DNA of 64,000 bases. Source: Struthio camelus. Taxonomy: Eukaryota; Chordata; Aves; Struthioniformes; Struthionidae. The notes under the pieces were generated by a model. The model had not been told where the DNA came from and searched no databases. It worked only from the letters and a program-made list of their open reading frames with translations. Made by a program: the position numbers and the translations under genes. The DNA lies in the NCBI RefSeq assembly GCF_040807025.1, contig NC_090944.1, forward strand, positions 113,967,738 through 114,031,737. The letters are read 5' to 3'. This document shows, piece by piece, positions 12,743 through 26,900 of this stretch (within the stretch, counting starts at the first letter, position 1; each line of letters begins with the position of its first letter).

Positions 12743-15700
12743 CTATTTTCATTTCAAAACGTACAAGGCAGAATCACATGCCGTTAAGCAGCTGCTAAAC
12801 TGCAAGACTACTGCTGAGATAAATTTGACAAGCAGGAGAGAAGTTTGCCTAATAAGCACAGGTAAGCAAATAAAAAAAAATTCACCCAGACTTCAGGTTA
12901 TTCCCCTCTTGAGAATTCTTGGAATTCAGAAGAGGAAAAAAAGATACCTTTTGGTCCCCCAAAAGGATTAGTTATTTTCCATTATTCATTCCAGGTATTA
13001 TACTAATCCTCCAGGCCCAATCAAGCAATTCTAGCTTGACAGCCCATGGGAATTTTGCCAGCCTAAAGATTACTACTACATCCTCTTGTTTGTATTTCAC
13101 ATATACCTACTCCCAACAAAAGCACTAATTCAGAATGAGAGATCCAATACACACACCCTAGCTGTTTACAGATTTCTAGTTAGCTTAGCAAGAACAGGCC
13201 TTGTCCGAAATCATTGAGAGACTGTTAATAGTCATGGCAGCCTAGCATACGAATACAAGTTGAGAATGACATTTTAACCTTTAAATAAAGGCAATCCAGT
13301 TATAAGATCTGCAGGTTGATATGTCGTGCTACTGAAAACAGATGAAGGGAATAAAAATCAAAAACTAGCCCCTTCCCTCTTCCCCCGAACTGTAAGCTAA
13401 GTCTCCCAAACACTGCCAGTAAGGAGGAATGTGCAGCACACTGGATAATGCAATTCTGCTGCGCAAGTATACAAAGACTGTACCAAAAGTCTTTTGTCTG
13501 TGGAACACTCCCTTTTTAATACTCCTCACTGAGGCACGGGGCGTACAGTTCTAGAGCTCCTGTCTAGAGCTATCCACTTTTATCCACTATCAAATCTGAA
13601 AACCTTAGCTAAATTAAGGCATTTCAATCCTCAGGTAAAATAAGCCAAATATCTAAAGAGAGAGAAAAGGAAAATCCAAGACACCAGCAATATACATGAT
13701 GACTGCAATTACACAGAATCATTTATGAAACACTGAAATGATCTTAGCAGGAGATCACACTCCAAACTCCAGAGAAAGGCAGAATCTGACAGGGGAAATT
13801 CCTTCTTTACCTCTTTTGTGGAGGATTCATGTTGCATCAAGCAAGAGATCAGCTAGACATGACGCTTTTTGATGCAAGTACAGGTTCTCACCAATGTGCT
13901 CTCCAGCTTTAGCAGATTGTCTCCACTTCCAAGAACACCTAGCTGCACTGTGCATAGGAAAGCCAGGTTAAAATCTAAAGCCTACACTGGTTACTATTGA
14001 CTTAACACAGAACTGCAAGTGTTATGAATGCCTCCCAAGTCATCTAAATTTGATCATCAGCTTCCCCCTTCCCCAGGCCAGGAATCTAGCAAAGAACTTA
14101 GTTGAAAGTGTATCTTAAAGATTAAGGCTAAACGATGATGTAGCTGGCATCTGCGTGCTTAAACTTTTCCATTGTTTGACTGAACTCTTAGCAGCAGGCT
14201 CAAGACTGATGTCCAGCTGAGGTGCCTTTTTTGTTTTATTTTGTAAAAACCTTTGCCAGTATGCGAAAAATAACTGAACTGTTTTCCATTACCAGTGGTT
14301 AAGTAGGTATAGTGATCAAGGTACTGCTTTGTTTATTGAGAAGTGCTTAAGAGATTTAACTCAGGCTCATGTCATACAAATACTTTCTAGATCCTTAGTT
14401 CCACAACTTCAAGTGTTGGCACCATAAACAGAACACAGATTTCAAGATAGCCACCCTACTTCTTATTGAATAGTCAGCTTTTAACACATCAAGGATCACA
14501 TTAGCGCCTGTTAGCTACAGCAATGGACAGAAAACTTCTGCTGAAATTGTTATCCATAACACTCTTTCTGGCTTCTCTCTGGGTATTTTGAGTCTTTGAT
14601 TTTTATGAAAAAACCTTGGTTCTTATTTCCTCAAAACATGTTGCCCTGCATTAGGATTAAAAATACATGACAGCACCCAAAAAATAACCCCACCATGAAA
14701 ACCACATAACCTATAACACTGCTGTCACTTAAACGGGTGATTTAGTAGAAGATCTAGGATCTTTCCTGATCAACACGTAATTATAACCTGCAAATGAGCC
14801 ACCATGAGAAATTCTTCAGAATTTGTTAGAAATTCAGGTACTTGCACAGCAAGCCATCTTCCCATACAAGTGAATTTCTAATAAATATGACATTGTATTT
14901 TTCACAAGACTGGAAGGTTCCCATGGAGTACAAGTTTCACCCAGCTAAGAGGCCTTAAGCAAAAAAACCAACCAGCTGTCTACACAGGACAACCTGAATG
15001 TTAAGTATATAGTAACTTATGAAGTCAACCATCAGGAGATATTTAAAACCTTTGCTACAGAACACTCTGACGTTTAAAAAAAAAAAAAAAAAAGCACTCT
15101 GAATGGATGTATTTGAGCATCTTGCGTATTCCTTTGTAGACCGGTAACCTATAATCTGAAGTTCTTGCAGTATGGCTGACTAAACGGTCAAATAGCTCTT
15201 ATAAGTATGACGGAGTGTAACACTCACTGTAATATTTGCCCACTGCTGACAGAAGATGAGAGATCTATATACCTCGCTCAGTGCTGTCATCGTAATTCTA
15301 ATATGACCAAATTATGCCTAGTATATAGTCTGGAGGAAAGCATAATCCTATACATACTTTCTATCAAACACAACAGGGCGAGTTCAGCCATGAGCTGTAG
15401 CCAGAATTTGGATTTAACTTTCAGTCATTATTTGCCTAGTTCCAAAACTGATCCAAGTTCCAAGAGCTCTAGGGCCCTACCAGATGAGGTGAACAAACCT
15501 GTCCTTTGGGGAAGGAACAGTTTTCTGAACCGATTCTTGCAGCAAACTGCTTCAATCTTACTGCCTTATGGACAACTATGTCTTGGGCCAGGGCTTTGCC
15601 TGGAGAAGCTTTTTTCTGCTAGCTTTCTCACAAGTTTAGCTATGCACTGTGAACTTTTTATGACTTATAGGAGAAGCCTGCTCTGCAATGTAGGAATTTC

Positions 15701-15874
15701 ATTTCATTTCTGAGCTGCTTTGGAAAGCTGCCATCACAGGTTTCCAGCAATGTGTTAGTCAATAACAGAAAAAGAACTAAACATTCATTATGCAGGATAA
15801 AAAAAAAATTGTTTGACCTTTCAGTCTGGAGCTTTTTGCTTTTTTTTTTTTTTTTTAAACATTACAATAAAGAT

Positions 15875-15910
15875 GGTTTTGTGGTTAAGATATTGGTCTG
15901 GGACCTTAAT
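15875..15910 (+). repeat. Possible tRNA-derived SINE head
   Basis: GTGGTTAAGATATTGGTCTG followed by GGACC resembles the A-box region of sauropsid tRNA-derived SINEs. The B box and tail are not clear, so this is at best a fragment. Confidence 0.25.
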
Positions 15911-16599
15911 TAAAAAACCCCATGAACAGTTCACTTCTCAAATCGGACAGATTGCGTATGCAACATTGTATGAATCATCTTTTTCTGGAACTCTGTAACT
16001 ATACATACACGCACAAATTTATATATAACTAACTATATAACCATTAAAGGGGGGACAGGAAACACCACTTTTCATAGACAGACTGAAGGAAAGTGGTAAT
16101 TTGTGCCCCCTGCACAAAATAAAGATCCAATTTAAGGAGGGTGCTGGTGAATTTTTAAAAATAATTTTGAGTCTTCTCACTTCCTTCCTGCAGCCCTAAC
16201 ATTTCTTCTGCTTAGGATTAAAATCTGACCAAGAGATTATGAAATCTATCACGATCACTCCCAATTTTTTTCTGCCAGAACATCAAGCCAAGAAGAAGTT
16301 GACTACTTAAGCAACCAATTAGGGGAAAAACACAATGAAAATAGTTCTTTGGCCAGCTATGCCAAAGAAACCTAGGCTTATAACAATTTATTATCATATT
16401 CTCTACATATGAAAAAGCAGGGTTTGCAAACTCCAGTCATGTTCTACAGTGAACAGCAGCATATGAAGAATTTACTGATAAAAGTGACACTGAAAATTTC
16501 TACTCCAATGACAGGCACGAAACCCTTTATAAACTGTTAAGTCTGTAAGAAGTGACATCGTTCCTCCTTCCCATTCAAGTAGTTCTTACTTTCATGCAG

Positions 16600-17669
16600 A
16601 GTGATAAACTGAGATTATTTATTAGGACCAGGTGAGGGATATGTTACGTGCATGAGAGTCTAGACCGAGTTCAGCCCTTTGTGCTTCCAAAATAGCATAA
16701 AAGCTACATATGAGGCAGTATACTTCCAAAATGATTCTGAATCAATTTGTAGTACTGTTATCTACAGCAAAACTCTCTTTGAAGTTATCCTGTAAAAGTG
16801 CCAGTTAGAATTACTAAATCGGTAAAAGAGTACACAAGATTACAAAACTTTGGCCTTTAATAAGTCCCTTTAAATGCAAAGAAGTTAAAACTGAATGACA
16901 ACTTGCAAATTAACTTTCCTCTTTAAAAAAAAAAAAAAAGAGCCTTCTGAAACACAGATAAATGAAGAAAATTCAGAACAAAAGAGTAATCCTTTCTATA
17001 CCATCCAAGAAAGTTATTGCTCCCACTAGTAATATTCTGCTTCTTATAAGACTCTCCTGACACCCCCCTAGCCCGTATTCTCTTTACAACTGCATATTAC
17101 AAGTGTGCTTTCGTTTTGTTCCTTTGATATTAACATATCAAACTCTGCTGATGAACTGAAAAAAATATAGATACACCAGGCAAATACTAGAACTTGCTAT
17201 CAAAATGTCAGAAAAATCTCTGGATATTCCTGCCAGTTCCCTCACATTAAAATATATGGACTTGGTATTACACTCAGTTCTGTATTAACTAACCAACATG
17301 TTAACAGATGTCCTGTGAGCCTAATATTAGAACCCACATGCTTCAAAAAAAGAAAGTACAGATAGTACTAGTCACACCGTTCTTCAGTCCCCCTTGCTAG
17401 CTAAGTTTATGGAGTCTGCTGCAACTGGTTTGTGAATAGAAGTGAACAGACCAAACAGAAGTTCTAATAGTAAAATTGCAACTCCGAATTTGAACAGAGT
17501 TGCTTCTGCTGATTCATGCCCAAATTTACCTCAGAATAACCAATTTAAGAAGTAACAAAATGGCACCTGAGACTTAGGAGAACATTAAAAGTGTAAGCTT
17601 TTGAAAAAACAGCATCCAAGAAAACCTGTGCTGCCATCGACTCTTACAAGATAGAGTCACTTCCAGGAA
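16600..17669 (-). other. INTS7: Probable INTS7 3' UTR, end uncertain
   Basis: This directly follows the INTS7 stop and has no reading frame of note. On the minus strand the first polyadenylation-type hexamers are ATTAAA (plus 16,856-16,861) and AATAAA (plus 16,618-16,623). Further AATAAA copies occur below, for example at 16,387, so the true end cannot be fixed from sequence alone. Confidence 0.5.
16618..16623 (-). terminator. Candidate INTS7 polyadenylation signal AATAAA
   Basis: This is the first canonical AATAAA on the minus strand after the INTS7 stop codon and would give a 3' UTR of about 1.05 kb. An ATTAAA variant lies 240 bp nearer the stop. Confidence 0.35.
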
Positions 17670-17957
17670 TTAAAACCGTGAGTATGCTGTTCTTTGCTGT
17701 TGCTGCTGTGATGGCGGCTGTCCTTGCTGTTGCTGGAGACGAACCTGCTGGGAGTATGGATCCTCAAGAGATTTTACAAAAATAGTTGTTTTAGGCCCAG
17801 TCTTCCAAACAATGCCATTTGAATCAATGACAGAGGACTCTACTGTGATGTTATGGGTGCCAAGTATCACAAAGTTTAACAGAAACTGAGTGCTGAAGTA
17901 GTCGTTGTGTGGTTCCACCCTCTGTTCCATTTCATTGGTCATGTTGTCAATAGGAAT
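17670..17957 (-). CDS. INTS7: INTS7 coding exon 20, terminal (residues 867-961)
   Basis: Reads IPIDNMTNEMEQRVEPHNDY through ILGTHNITVESS to a glutamine-rich tail (QQQQGQPPSQQQQQ) and AYSRF, then stop. The tail is a CAG-rich stretch, seen as CTG triplets at 17,696-17,740 on the plus strand. The human protein has a similar Q-rich end. Confidence 0.96.
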   Translation of the reverse strand: MPIDNMTNEMEQRVEPHNDYFSTQFLLNFVILGTHNITVESSVIDSNGIVWKTGPKTTIFVKSLEDPYSQQVRLQQQQGQPPSQQQQQRTAYSRF

Positions 17958-20900
17958 CTGAGAACACATGGAGGGATCAAAATGTCACTTTATATATAAC
18001 CTGTTAAAAGGAATTATCCGCTCTCCAGTCGAAGAAGAGATAAAGATTGTTATCTTCAATTTTCCTAAACCAACGCACATGTACGTTGGAGCATAATTTT
18101 CATTGACGAATGTCATTTGTGTATCTACCAACAGAAACAAGATAGCTAACATCAAGTCTTTTTTGCCTCAACATTCTTTTTTTCCATTGAGTAACCTAAG
18201 TCAGACTAACATTAAACACTTCCTAGTCATATTATTCCTTTAAAAGCAACTGAGTTTTTAAAACAAAAGAAACACAAAAGCAACCCCTCACACCTAGGCC
18301 TTTCACTAGAGATCATGTTAGCAGAACCTGAACTTCAGACACGCCATCTTTGATAAAACTGTTCATTTGAGTTTACTATTTCATTTGGACAGCCTGTCCT
18401 CCTAATTTCCATAAACAAACAAAAAACCCGGCATGAGGATTAAGAAATTCTTGGGGCTAGGCAGTAGAGAATAACCTACTCCTGCCTTTTTCCTTAGGAG
18501 TTTCCTTTGCTGTATATTAGGTTGAATTTTCCTGATCTCAAGCAGACTCCTAGTCACCTGTTCTTATTACAAAAATCTCGTTTGTTTGAAATAAAAATTG
18601 TTGCTGAAAAGGTATCAGCATACAGCAGGCATCAAAATCCCAGATTCCTTCCATGCCCTATGCCTAGCTCCCACCGGTGCCTGAACGACAACTCTCAAGA
18701 GCGAGAGGATTGCAGAAGCCCCCGTTCATTTCAACCTGAGAATTCTGCTAACATACAGAGCCAAAAACAGAGCAGGAAAATACAGGAAGAACGCTTAGGA
18801 CGCTGTCTGGCTCTACAGTACCCATACCTTATAGTCTTGTCCAGATTTGCTCTGCAGCACTGAAGATACGTTTAGACAGACGGACTGGATTTTGCGGAAA
18901 AGGCCTGGTTTAGAGCCATGCTGAACCACTCCTTCCACCTTCAAGGCCAGTTGCTGATTGTTCTGTACTGCAATAGGCTCAGCAGGGTTCCTTGGAGATG
19001 GAGATAGAGCAAGCTGAAACACAGAAAACCGGACAGAAAAGTAATCTTACGCCTTCTGAAAGCAAAGGCAATTCATACATGAAACGAAACAGTTCTTAAA
19101 CTTCAAGGAGGGGTTTGGTAGGGAAACTAGCAGATGCAAACACAGAACTCTATGTACTCTATGTACTATGACAATTAATAAGTGCATCAGCAATCCCAGA
19201 CATGGTCTTTACATCTGTTTCATTAAACACTTTTGAAAGGAGTGAACAGTCCTACAAAGTATCCACAAGTAAGCTCCAAACATATTAAGATGAACAAAGA
19301 AATAAAATGCAGTAAGTGTAAACATCTAAAATCTTAAGACTTTCACTCCTCCCAGAAAAAAGGGAGCACTCAAGGAAAAGCCCCCCCTTTTTCCTCTTGC
19401 TCTTGCTGAAGGCCACGTACAGCCATTCTTACTCTGCCAACTGACAAATATTACAATTCGCTTCCAACATGGAAAATGTAATTTTTTTTTTTTTTTACAG
19501 TAAAAGGAAAAACAATACAAGCTGAGAAAAGTTGCTTTCCCAGGACTAGAATATTATCTAGCTTTAGATTCAGAATCAAGGAAAGTTCCACAGTCAGTTT
19601 TTTTTTTTTTAACCTTGCAGTCAAAAAACTGAATCCTATTTGCTTGTCCAAGTCACAGCCTAATAGTTCTTAATAATCATACGTACATATTATTCTAGCT
19701 GATCCAAACAGGCAAACCCAAGTGCTATTTGCGGTTAAGTGCCCTCACTAAAAATGCTCAATCTTTGTGCCTTTAGGAAGACTATATCAACCTTTTCTCA
19801 TTAAGTAAAGATTCAATGAAAAGAAATTTTAAACCATATTTGAGCAGTACTTACCTTAATGCTTGTAGACTGCAGTTTTTGGAAAAAGTACCTTTGAAAT
19901 GAAAGGGGTACCTTCAACAAGGCAATGACAGCACTGCATAGACAAGCTGTATGCTGTAATAAATGGAGCCAAACCAAATGAGAAATCTTTTATAGCACAA
20001 AGAAAAGATATGCTCTTGAAGTACTAAAACTGCAGTAATTTCCACTGAAAGACTGGAAACATAGTCATAGGATAACAGCCACTACGACGAGAGAGACTAC
20101 ATTAAGCCTCTCTCTCTATTTTCTACCTTTTAAGAAAAAACTATTCTGCTCTAGGAAGAACAAGGAGGTTACGGGGAAAAAAAAAAAAGCCCAAATCATT
20201 CCTGCTTTAGTGTAGTATGTTGTTAAAGTCAGCAGAGCAGTACCTGCTAGCCCCTCCCCTCACCCTCTTCTCCCAAAAAACACCCCCCCCCCAAAAAAAG
20301 GCAAATAAAAACCCCTAAACACCCTAAACAGCACTGGCATATACCACAGCTTACAATGATTTAATTTTAAGCCTTTTGTCTACTCTTCTTTGCCCTACCA
20401 CAGCATACCCTCTTCGCTCAGAGGGACACTACTGACACTAAGTCAAGGAGCCATACTGGTATGGAACCTGCAACGCTAAGTTTACAGGGTTTACCTTAGC
20501 TATGTTTTACATAACTTATTTTTCTATGCAATTTGGAATTGGTAAGGATTTGGAATTGGTAAGGAATGCTGAATTTAGAAACAAGGCAAATAGATGCTAC
20601 CCATGACATATGAACTAACATCAGTAGTACCATATGAACTTTCCATCAGCATGGCCTGCAGCTTTATGATGTTCACTAGCAGTAAAAGACATCACACTGG
20701 CACTGTAAGAGGAGTACATTATCAGCTTACTGTTTGCATTCAGCACGCTTTACATTGTGTTGTCCGATGACCTGCACTGATAAGAGAAATACTATACTCA
20801 CAGAACACTACCCAAACTGTCAACAGCTCAGAAACTGAAGCTAGGCTAGCGCTGGACTCTCCAGCAGCGTATGTTCCAGGGGTAGAATGCCTTTGTAACA

Positions 20901-23900
20901 ACAGCACAAACTAACAGAATACGCTTCACTGCCATTGAATGCAAGCGTAGTGAGAGATCTAACAGAGACTTGATATTACTTTTAGGTATCTTGACCTTTA
21001 TCAGCCTCTGCTAGACTCTTAGTGTCAGGATTTTTAAAACGTTACTTTTCATCAGCCCAGTAAGGTTACACATTTTATAGCAAAACTTTAAGTATTAAAG
21101 TCTCCTTAGCAGCCACTTGTGCTATTAACAGGTTATGTCCATTAACTGAAATGTAGCCATTGGTTTCTTGATCGCAATGGAGATATAGAGGTGGTGAGTA
21201 TCTGGAATCTTCATCTACAGAATACACATTTAAAAGCTGTTACTTGCCAAGTAAGACACAGGAGCGTATTTCCTGTTGAGGGATTCCACTTCTTCCAATA
21301 CATGGTTAAATACAGACATCATTCTTCTTTCATATTCACTCTCAACATGCGCTGTTCCATTTGAACTATACTCTTGGAAACTAGAAAATAAAATACACTG
21401 TTGTGCCAAGTACGCTCCCCCCAACTCAGAGACGTTCATTCTCTAACAGGTGCAAGAAGACCATCCTCTACTGCAACTTTACATCCACTAAGAAGTGATG
21501 CTGTTTTTTTAAACTGTTTACTCTGTTTCTCTACTGTAATCTTTCCACTATAAGACTTGCTCTTTACATTTAAACTACTTCTTTATTATAGCTTATTCAC
21601 CACTTTCTGTCCTGTTCTCTCACGCTTGAAGCGGTTACAGGTCTAACTGAGATTGAGCATGCTTAATTGTCCTAGCTTTTACTCAAGTCTGCACTGTTTA
21701 TAATGCTTTTAAAAGTTTCACAACTCAAGAAAATGTGAGTATACCAATCAGAGGTAGGAATAAAATTTAGACTTCCTGGCTCACAATCAGGTTCTTTGAA
21801 AAAATTCCATCTCCTAGACACCCAACTTTTTGAAGATCCTCAGCTGCATGCTTTTTACAGCTACGATTAATACACCCTCTAGATTTTGCTTAATTCATAA
21901 TAAGTAAGGGCAGTCTCTCTTGTGATGTTTGCTTTTATTCACAGTTACAAAACTGGACATTAAAAAGATCTTTTAGTCACAGTATCTTCCATTTAATCTC
22001 AACTTGGAAGTTTCAAAGACTGATTCAACTCATAGTTGCTTCAAAGCGATTTTTGTTAGTGGGCATAAGTTTACCGTTACCAAAGGGGATGGGTTACATT
22101 AGAAGTTTAAATTAATCTAACAGATAGATTTGCAGGACTCTGAAGGAAACTCATGAGCACTCAAGAGCGCCAAGCAGTGGATATGACAGTTAACAAAGAA
22201 CGGCACAAATGCAAATAGTATTAGATAAATAAATAGTAATGAATAAAATTTTCTAATCTCTTAAAACAGGAGACTTAGAAAGTTGCTTTTTATTTTGATG
22301 CAAATCTGTATTTAAGATAAGTCCACTATGTCTCTCTCAAGAGCACAATGAGTATAAAGAGCAGAACCTGAAAGACAGTCCCTACCCAGCCAGCTTCAGC
22401 ACAGGGCCTCAAGCCTGCCCAGAGTAGAATCGCAAGGGTCCCTTGAGACATTTCTTAACTCCCAGGCTTGAAGCCCCAAGGATTTAGGAACGAAGAAAAA
22501 CAAAGGAGCAGGAAGTTAAGTATCAAACCTACCTTGCAGATTCTGGATCCAAGATCAGGGCTTCTATCGCATGTGAAATCAACAGACAGCTCTGCTGTTG
22601 TCTGATATTTAATATTAAAGATTTAAAAGACTTATAAGTTTGGTACTTAAAATAGGAGATATGATATTTTATTACTAGCACTTTTCCTTGGTTCTCTAGT
22701 TTTCATGAAGCAATCCTACAACCACTACTCCTTTAGTAAGTACAGGACAAGAAGTACAAGAATCCCAAACTTTATGCTATTGGAGTTCTAACTTGTTCAG
22801 AAATTTGAAATTTCTGATTAATTTGAAATAATAGCACAGCAATACTTATTTCCAAATACATTTTAAGCAGTTTGTATCTGATTTTTGTGTTATTAATTGC
22901 TTCAATATTACTTTGTGTCTGCCTTCACAGAAGAAAGGATGGTTAAGCTTCATTCTGCCTGCACAAGAAGGAAAAGGGAAGCAGACAAATCGAGCTTTTT
23001 AAAGGATACAATTCTACGTTCCTTAGAGTTGCCGAGTCTGCGTCAAAAGATGACTGATACAGATCTCCATAACGTGTAGCCAAGTTTCGGAATTCCTCCA
23101 TGGAGAGTTTCATCTACAGAGACAACGTTACTAGTCCAGAAGCAAACAAACAAACATGCCACCCCCACACAACTACGCTATAACCTACAACGCTGAAGGA
23201 ATAAGACCACATACTCTGGCAGAATATCTACAATTCCTACTTCTTCACATAGCAAAATGCAGAGTGACAGAATTATACATGCTTTAAACATATTTCTCCT
23301 GTAATAAAACACAAGTACACCCTTTTGGGGTTTAACTCACTCCTTCCTCCCCTCCCTGCCCCCAGTGACTCTAACTGCTCTGTCTTTCAAAGACTGCCTG
23401 TGATTCCTTCTTGCAGAGTACATGCCTTTTGGGAGCAGACTGCCTTGATATTCCATACTGTAACAAGTCAGCTGTCAACACTCACCAAAAAAGTATTGCA
23501 GCATGATCTTTAAGTACTACTTCCTTTTAACTAGTGTAATCACAGTCTCTGAGGTGTTCCAAAGCAAGACGGAAAGATTTTGCTACAAGTTTCAGTGTTC
23601 TAAGTGGGTTACTACATGCATATCCTTAGAAAATGTGCGTGCATGAATATGTGGAAAAACCATGCAGATACACACAACCTCAAAACAAGGTCTGCTACAG
23701 ACAGATATTTTTACAGTTACAATGGAAAAAACAAGGCCTGCTATATAGCAAAACACTTTATTGCCACTTTTCACTTCGTTTGTCAGAGAGAAATTTCGCT
23801 GCTCAGCAAGGTCATGCCAGAGACAAAACAAACTCCTCAAGAAAATGGAGCAATGAATACGTGCCTGGTTAGAGATGCGTCCACACCTTTGGAGATCATT

Positions 23901-26900
23901 TCCCGATGTCATAGCAATTGTGGTGGCAATAGCTGGTGGTGGACTTGTTTTTAGGCTGTTGCAGGTACAAATGAGTTGAGAAAAAGCTTGCAGAAGGTCA
24001 ATCCTGAGTTTCACAAACCCACACTGAAAGCTCAGAGGATTAAGTGGGGTACTGGCAGCCTGAAAAACAGTAATAGGAATGCCTATAACGGAGGTCAAAA
24101 GCAAATATGGTAAAAAAATTTTGCAACACCACCGAACTGTCTCATCAGACAACAGAACTCTTAATTCTAAAAGGTGTTAAAAAAAAAAAAAAAAAGCTAA
24201 CATATTTCTAACATATTTAATCCATTTAAATCATACTGAATACATACACGGAAGTTTATGAAGTTACTAAGCTGTATTTCAAGTGCATCAACCTTAAAAG
24301 AAATGTCACTCAAGTTGCTACAACACTATTAGGGCTCCTATTCCCTCTTTTTCCAAGTCCAAGTCATCAGGCTTCAAATGGCAGTAATCTAGATGTTCCT
24401 TACCATAAAGGAGAGCATACTGAATTGCTGGACAGACAGAAATGCAAGCACTGAAAAAAGTGATTCTCTGTATCAGCCAGAAGACAAAGAATTGGCTGAA
24501 GTGAAGCAATCTGCAGCAAGTGGAAGGAATGAAAACCTTTTATTTTCTTAGAGCTGTGAAATGGACAGGATTATTATAAAGGCAATGAACCTTGCATTTG
24601 GTGATGGCAGAGACACAGTTCAGTGACAACTGAGAATATTAAATAACAGAACCCCCAAGAGGAAAGACATGGTGCTATTTCACAGAACTAATTTTTAAAT
24701 AACTGTGGCTCCCTAAGCGCTTCTCTGGCTTGTATAAGCATCTGTGACAGCTTAAAACACCCAGGAGGGGGCAAACGCAAATCAAGCCAAAATTCATTAC
24801 TTATTTTTCCTATATTGACACATTTTGAACTCCCCGCCAAAAGCCAACCCCACTGGGACCTTCTCTTACTCACAGAATGGATAGGCACGACTTATTACGC
24901 ATGTGATTCTCATTCCTCATCAGAACGGACACTTCTGGAGGAAAGAAACTTCCCCTCTCCAAAACCTTACGAAGAGCTAGTTTTTTGCTGGCAGGAAAGC
25001 AAACAAGTTTATCTCCAAATATCTTATGTCATCTGAGAATTACCCTGCTATTGACCAAAGTGAGGCAACATCAGCCAACCACAACTATTTTAATTTAGAA
25101 CTACTGAGCTAGATTTCAACCTAAGAAATAAGACTAATTTCATCACTTGAGCCATTCAGCCCCTCTTATCACTTTGCCTTCCCTTCTCCAAGGGCATGAA
25201 AAAAATTTAAATGGAAATTGTTCAAGAGTTTATTCTGGAAGGGTGGCTTCAAAAACCCTCTGTGGAACGGACCTCATTGTACTGTAATTGCCCTACAGAG
25301 ACTACAGGCTTTTGTAGAGAATAAAGAAGCAGTACTTTGTATCAGAAAATCCAGACATTTTTAGTAGCACAAATTGGACTGGATTCTTGTAAATGGAAAT
25401 ACAAGCTTGTCTCATTAATACTGCCGTTTACATTATCTTCTGCCCATACAGCCATGGACAATAAATGAGCTAACTGTACTTTTTGTGAAAACCACAGAAA
25501 AAGTTCTTCAGCTTAATTAAGTTCTTCAAGTAACACCACTGTTATCAGCATCTTTGGAGTGAGTGCTACTTAATGCTCTGCTCAAGCTTTGTCCCTTCTC
25601 TAGTATACCTAGAGTGAAAAATAAGCATAAAGCTTCCAATGAGATACAAGTTCTGGGCCAGAAAAAGAGTAGGCCCTATCTCAAAACCTTTGGTAACTAT
25701 ACAAGGAAGCACACAGCAACGTAGATGGCAACTGTGGCTGATACCCCTTCATGTCCCCAACTTCTCTTCTATATAGTAATGTGACTTTTTTCAAGTGGTA
25801 TAACTCACAGGAAAGAGTATTTTGCATACAGCAATGCAAGAATGATGTATACCAAGAAAAATTTGAGTAACTTTCTGACCAGAAGACACACTGTCTGCCT
25901 ATTTCTTCACTGCTAAGATGGGCTGACTGAACAGCTGCAGCAGATTACCTGGCACCGTATTTCCAGCTTCAGAGTGGATAACTACATAGACTTTGTCACA
26001 TGTACTAATAGTCTGCAGTGCAGGCTGGGCTCTGCAGTACCTTCGGTGCTGAGTCATGCTCTACACTAAAACAGAAGCAATGGGAAAGCTGACAGTGAAG
26101 GGGAAGAAGAGAGAACCATTATCACATGCCCCTTAAGACGCTTTACTTCTCTTTGAACTGTCGAGTTCTTTAGATGCAAGCGTTGTCTCCTTTTACAGTC
26201 AAGACAGACAAGGTTAGGAATTTGTCCAGAGTGATGCAACAAGTCAGCAACAGCTTGCAGTAAAACCCAGTTTTGTCTTATCTGGCCCTCTGAAATCTGT
26301 ACCTACTCCTCTAGACCACAACAGCCCACAGGGAAGTGCTTTTCTGGGTGCAAGACCTATGCAATGCACAGGATGTGAAGTCAGTATAGGAGATGAGGAC
26401 ACTAACACTTCAATAGCAGGGGAAAAAAAAATAGTAGTCCAAGAAAAGGCTAATTAAATTACTGAATCACAAAATGACCTATTTAAGCAAATTATTTTTC
26501 TGCCTGTTATCAAATATTAATACCCAATTAGATGGGCTTACCTTCCCACCAGGCTTTTAGATGTTAGAGAAATCTTGAAACGTTGAGTTAAAAGCCTTAT
26601 TCACGCAGCCAACAAATTAAAGACAAATACTTCAGGAATGATAGAGCTTTCTCTCAAAGGACAAAGGCATGAAGTTCATGCCCTTCCTGCTGATTCGGAG
26701 CAGTTTATTAACAAACACTAACATCTGAACTGTCCTGACACTGACAGTCCTAGTAAAGGCAAAAAAGTCAGCAACTTCATTCAAAAGACATACCAAAATC
26801 CACATATTAAAGTCTGTTTATGGAAAGCAAAATACGAAAGGAAGTATTCTGTAAAGCTGGATCATCTTTTGCTAAGAAGAAATTTCATGGTGAGAACTGA

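Larger units (their letters stand above)
1..16599. other. Intergenic DNA downstream of INTS7, no recognised gene
   Basis: AT-rich sequence without a CpG island. In mammals LPGAT1 lies beyond INTS7 on this side, but I find none of its exons here. Visible content is the homopolymers and tandem repeats listed separately, the 27-nt palindrome at 1,431 and four octamer motifs at 5,794-8,221. TAAT-rich stretches at 1,836-1,930 and 6,590-6,800 resemble non-coding regulatory DNA but are unproven. A GC-richer patch at about 3,950-4,600 has no recognisable exon. Confidence 0.7.

Noticed and set aside
15207-15713. A 168-codon plus-strand open frame in intergenic DNA
   Set aside because: Its translation matches no family I recognise. 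It has no promoter or splice context and looks like a chance frame.
1-16599. Search for LPGAT1 exons, the expected next gene
   Set aside because: No segment translated to recognisable LPGAT1 sequence on either strand, so the gene presumably lies outside the window.
23592-24152. A 186-codon minus-strand frame taken as one exon
   Set aside because: Only its middle part (24,059-23,865) is INTS7 exon 14. The ends read through intron sequence.
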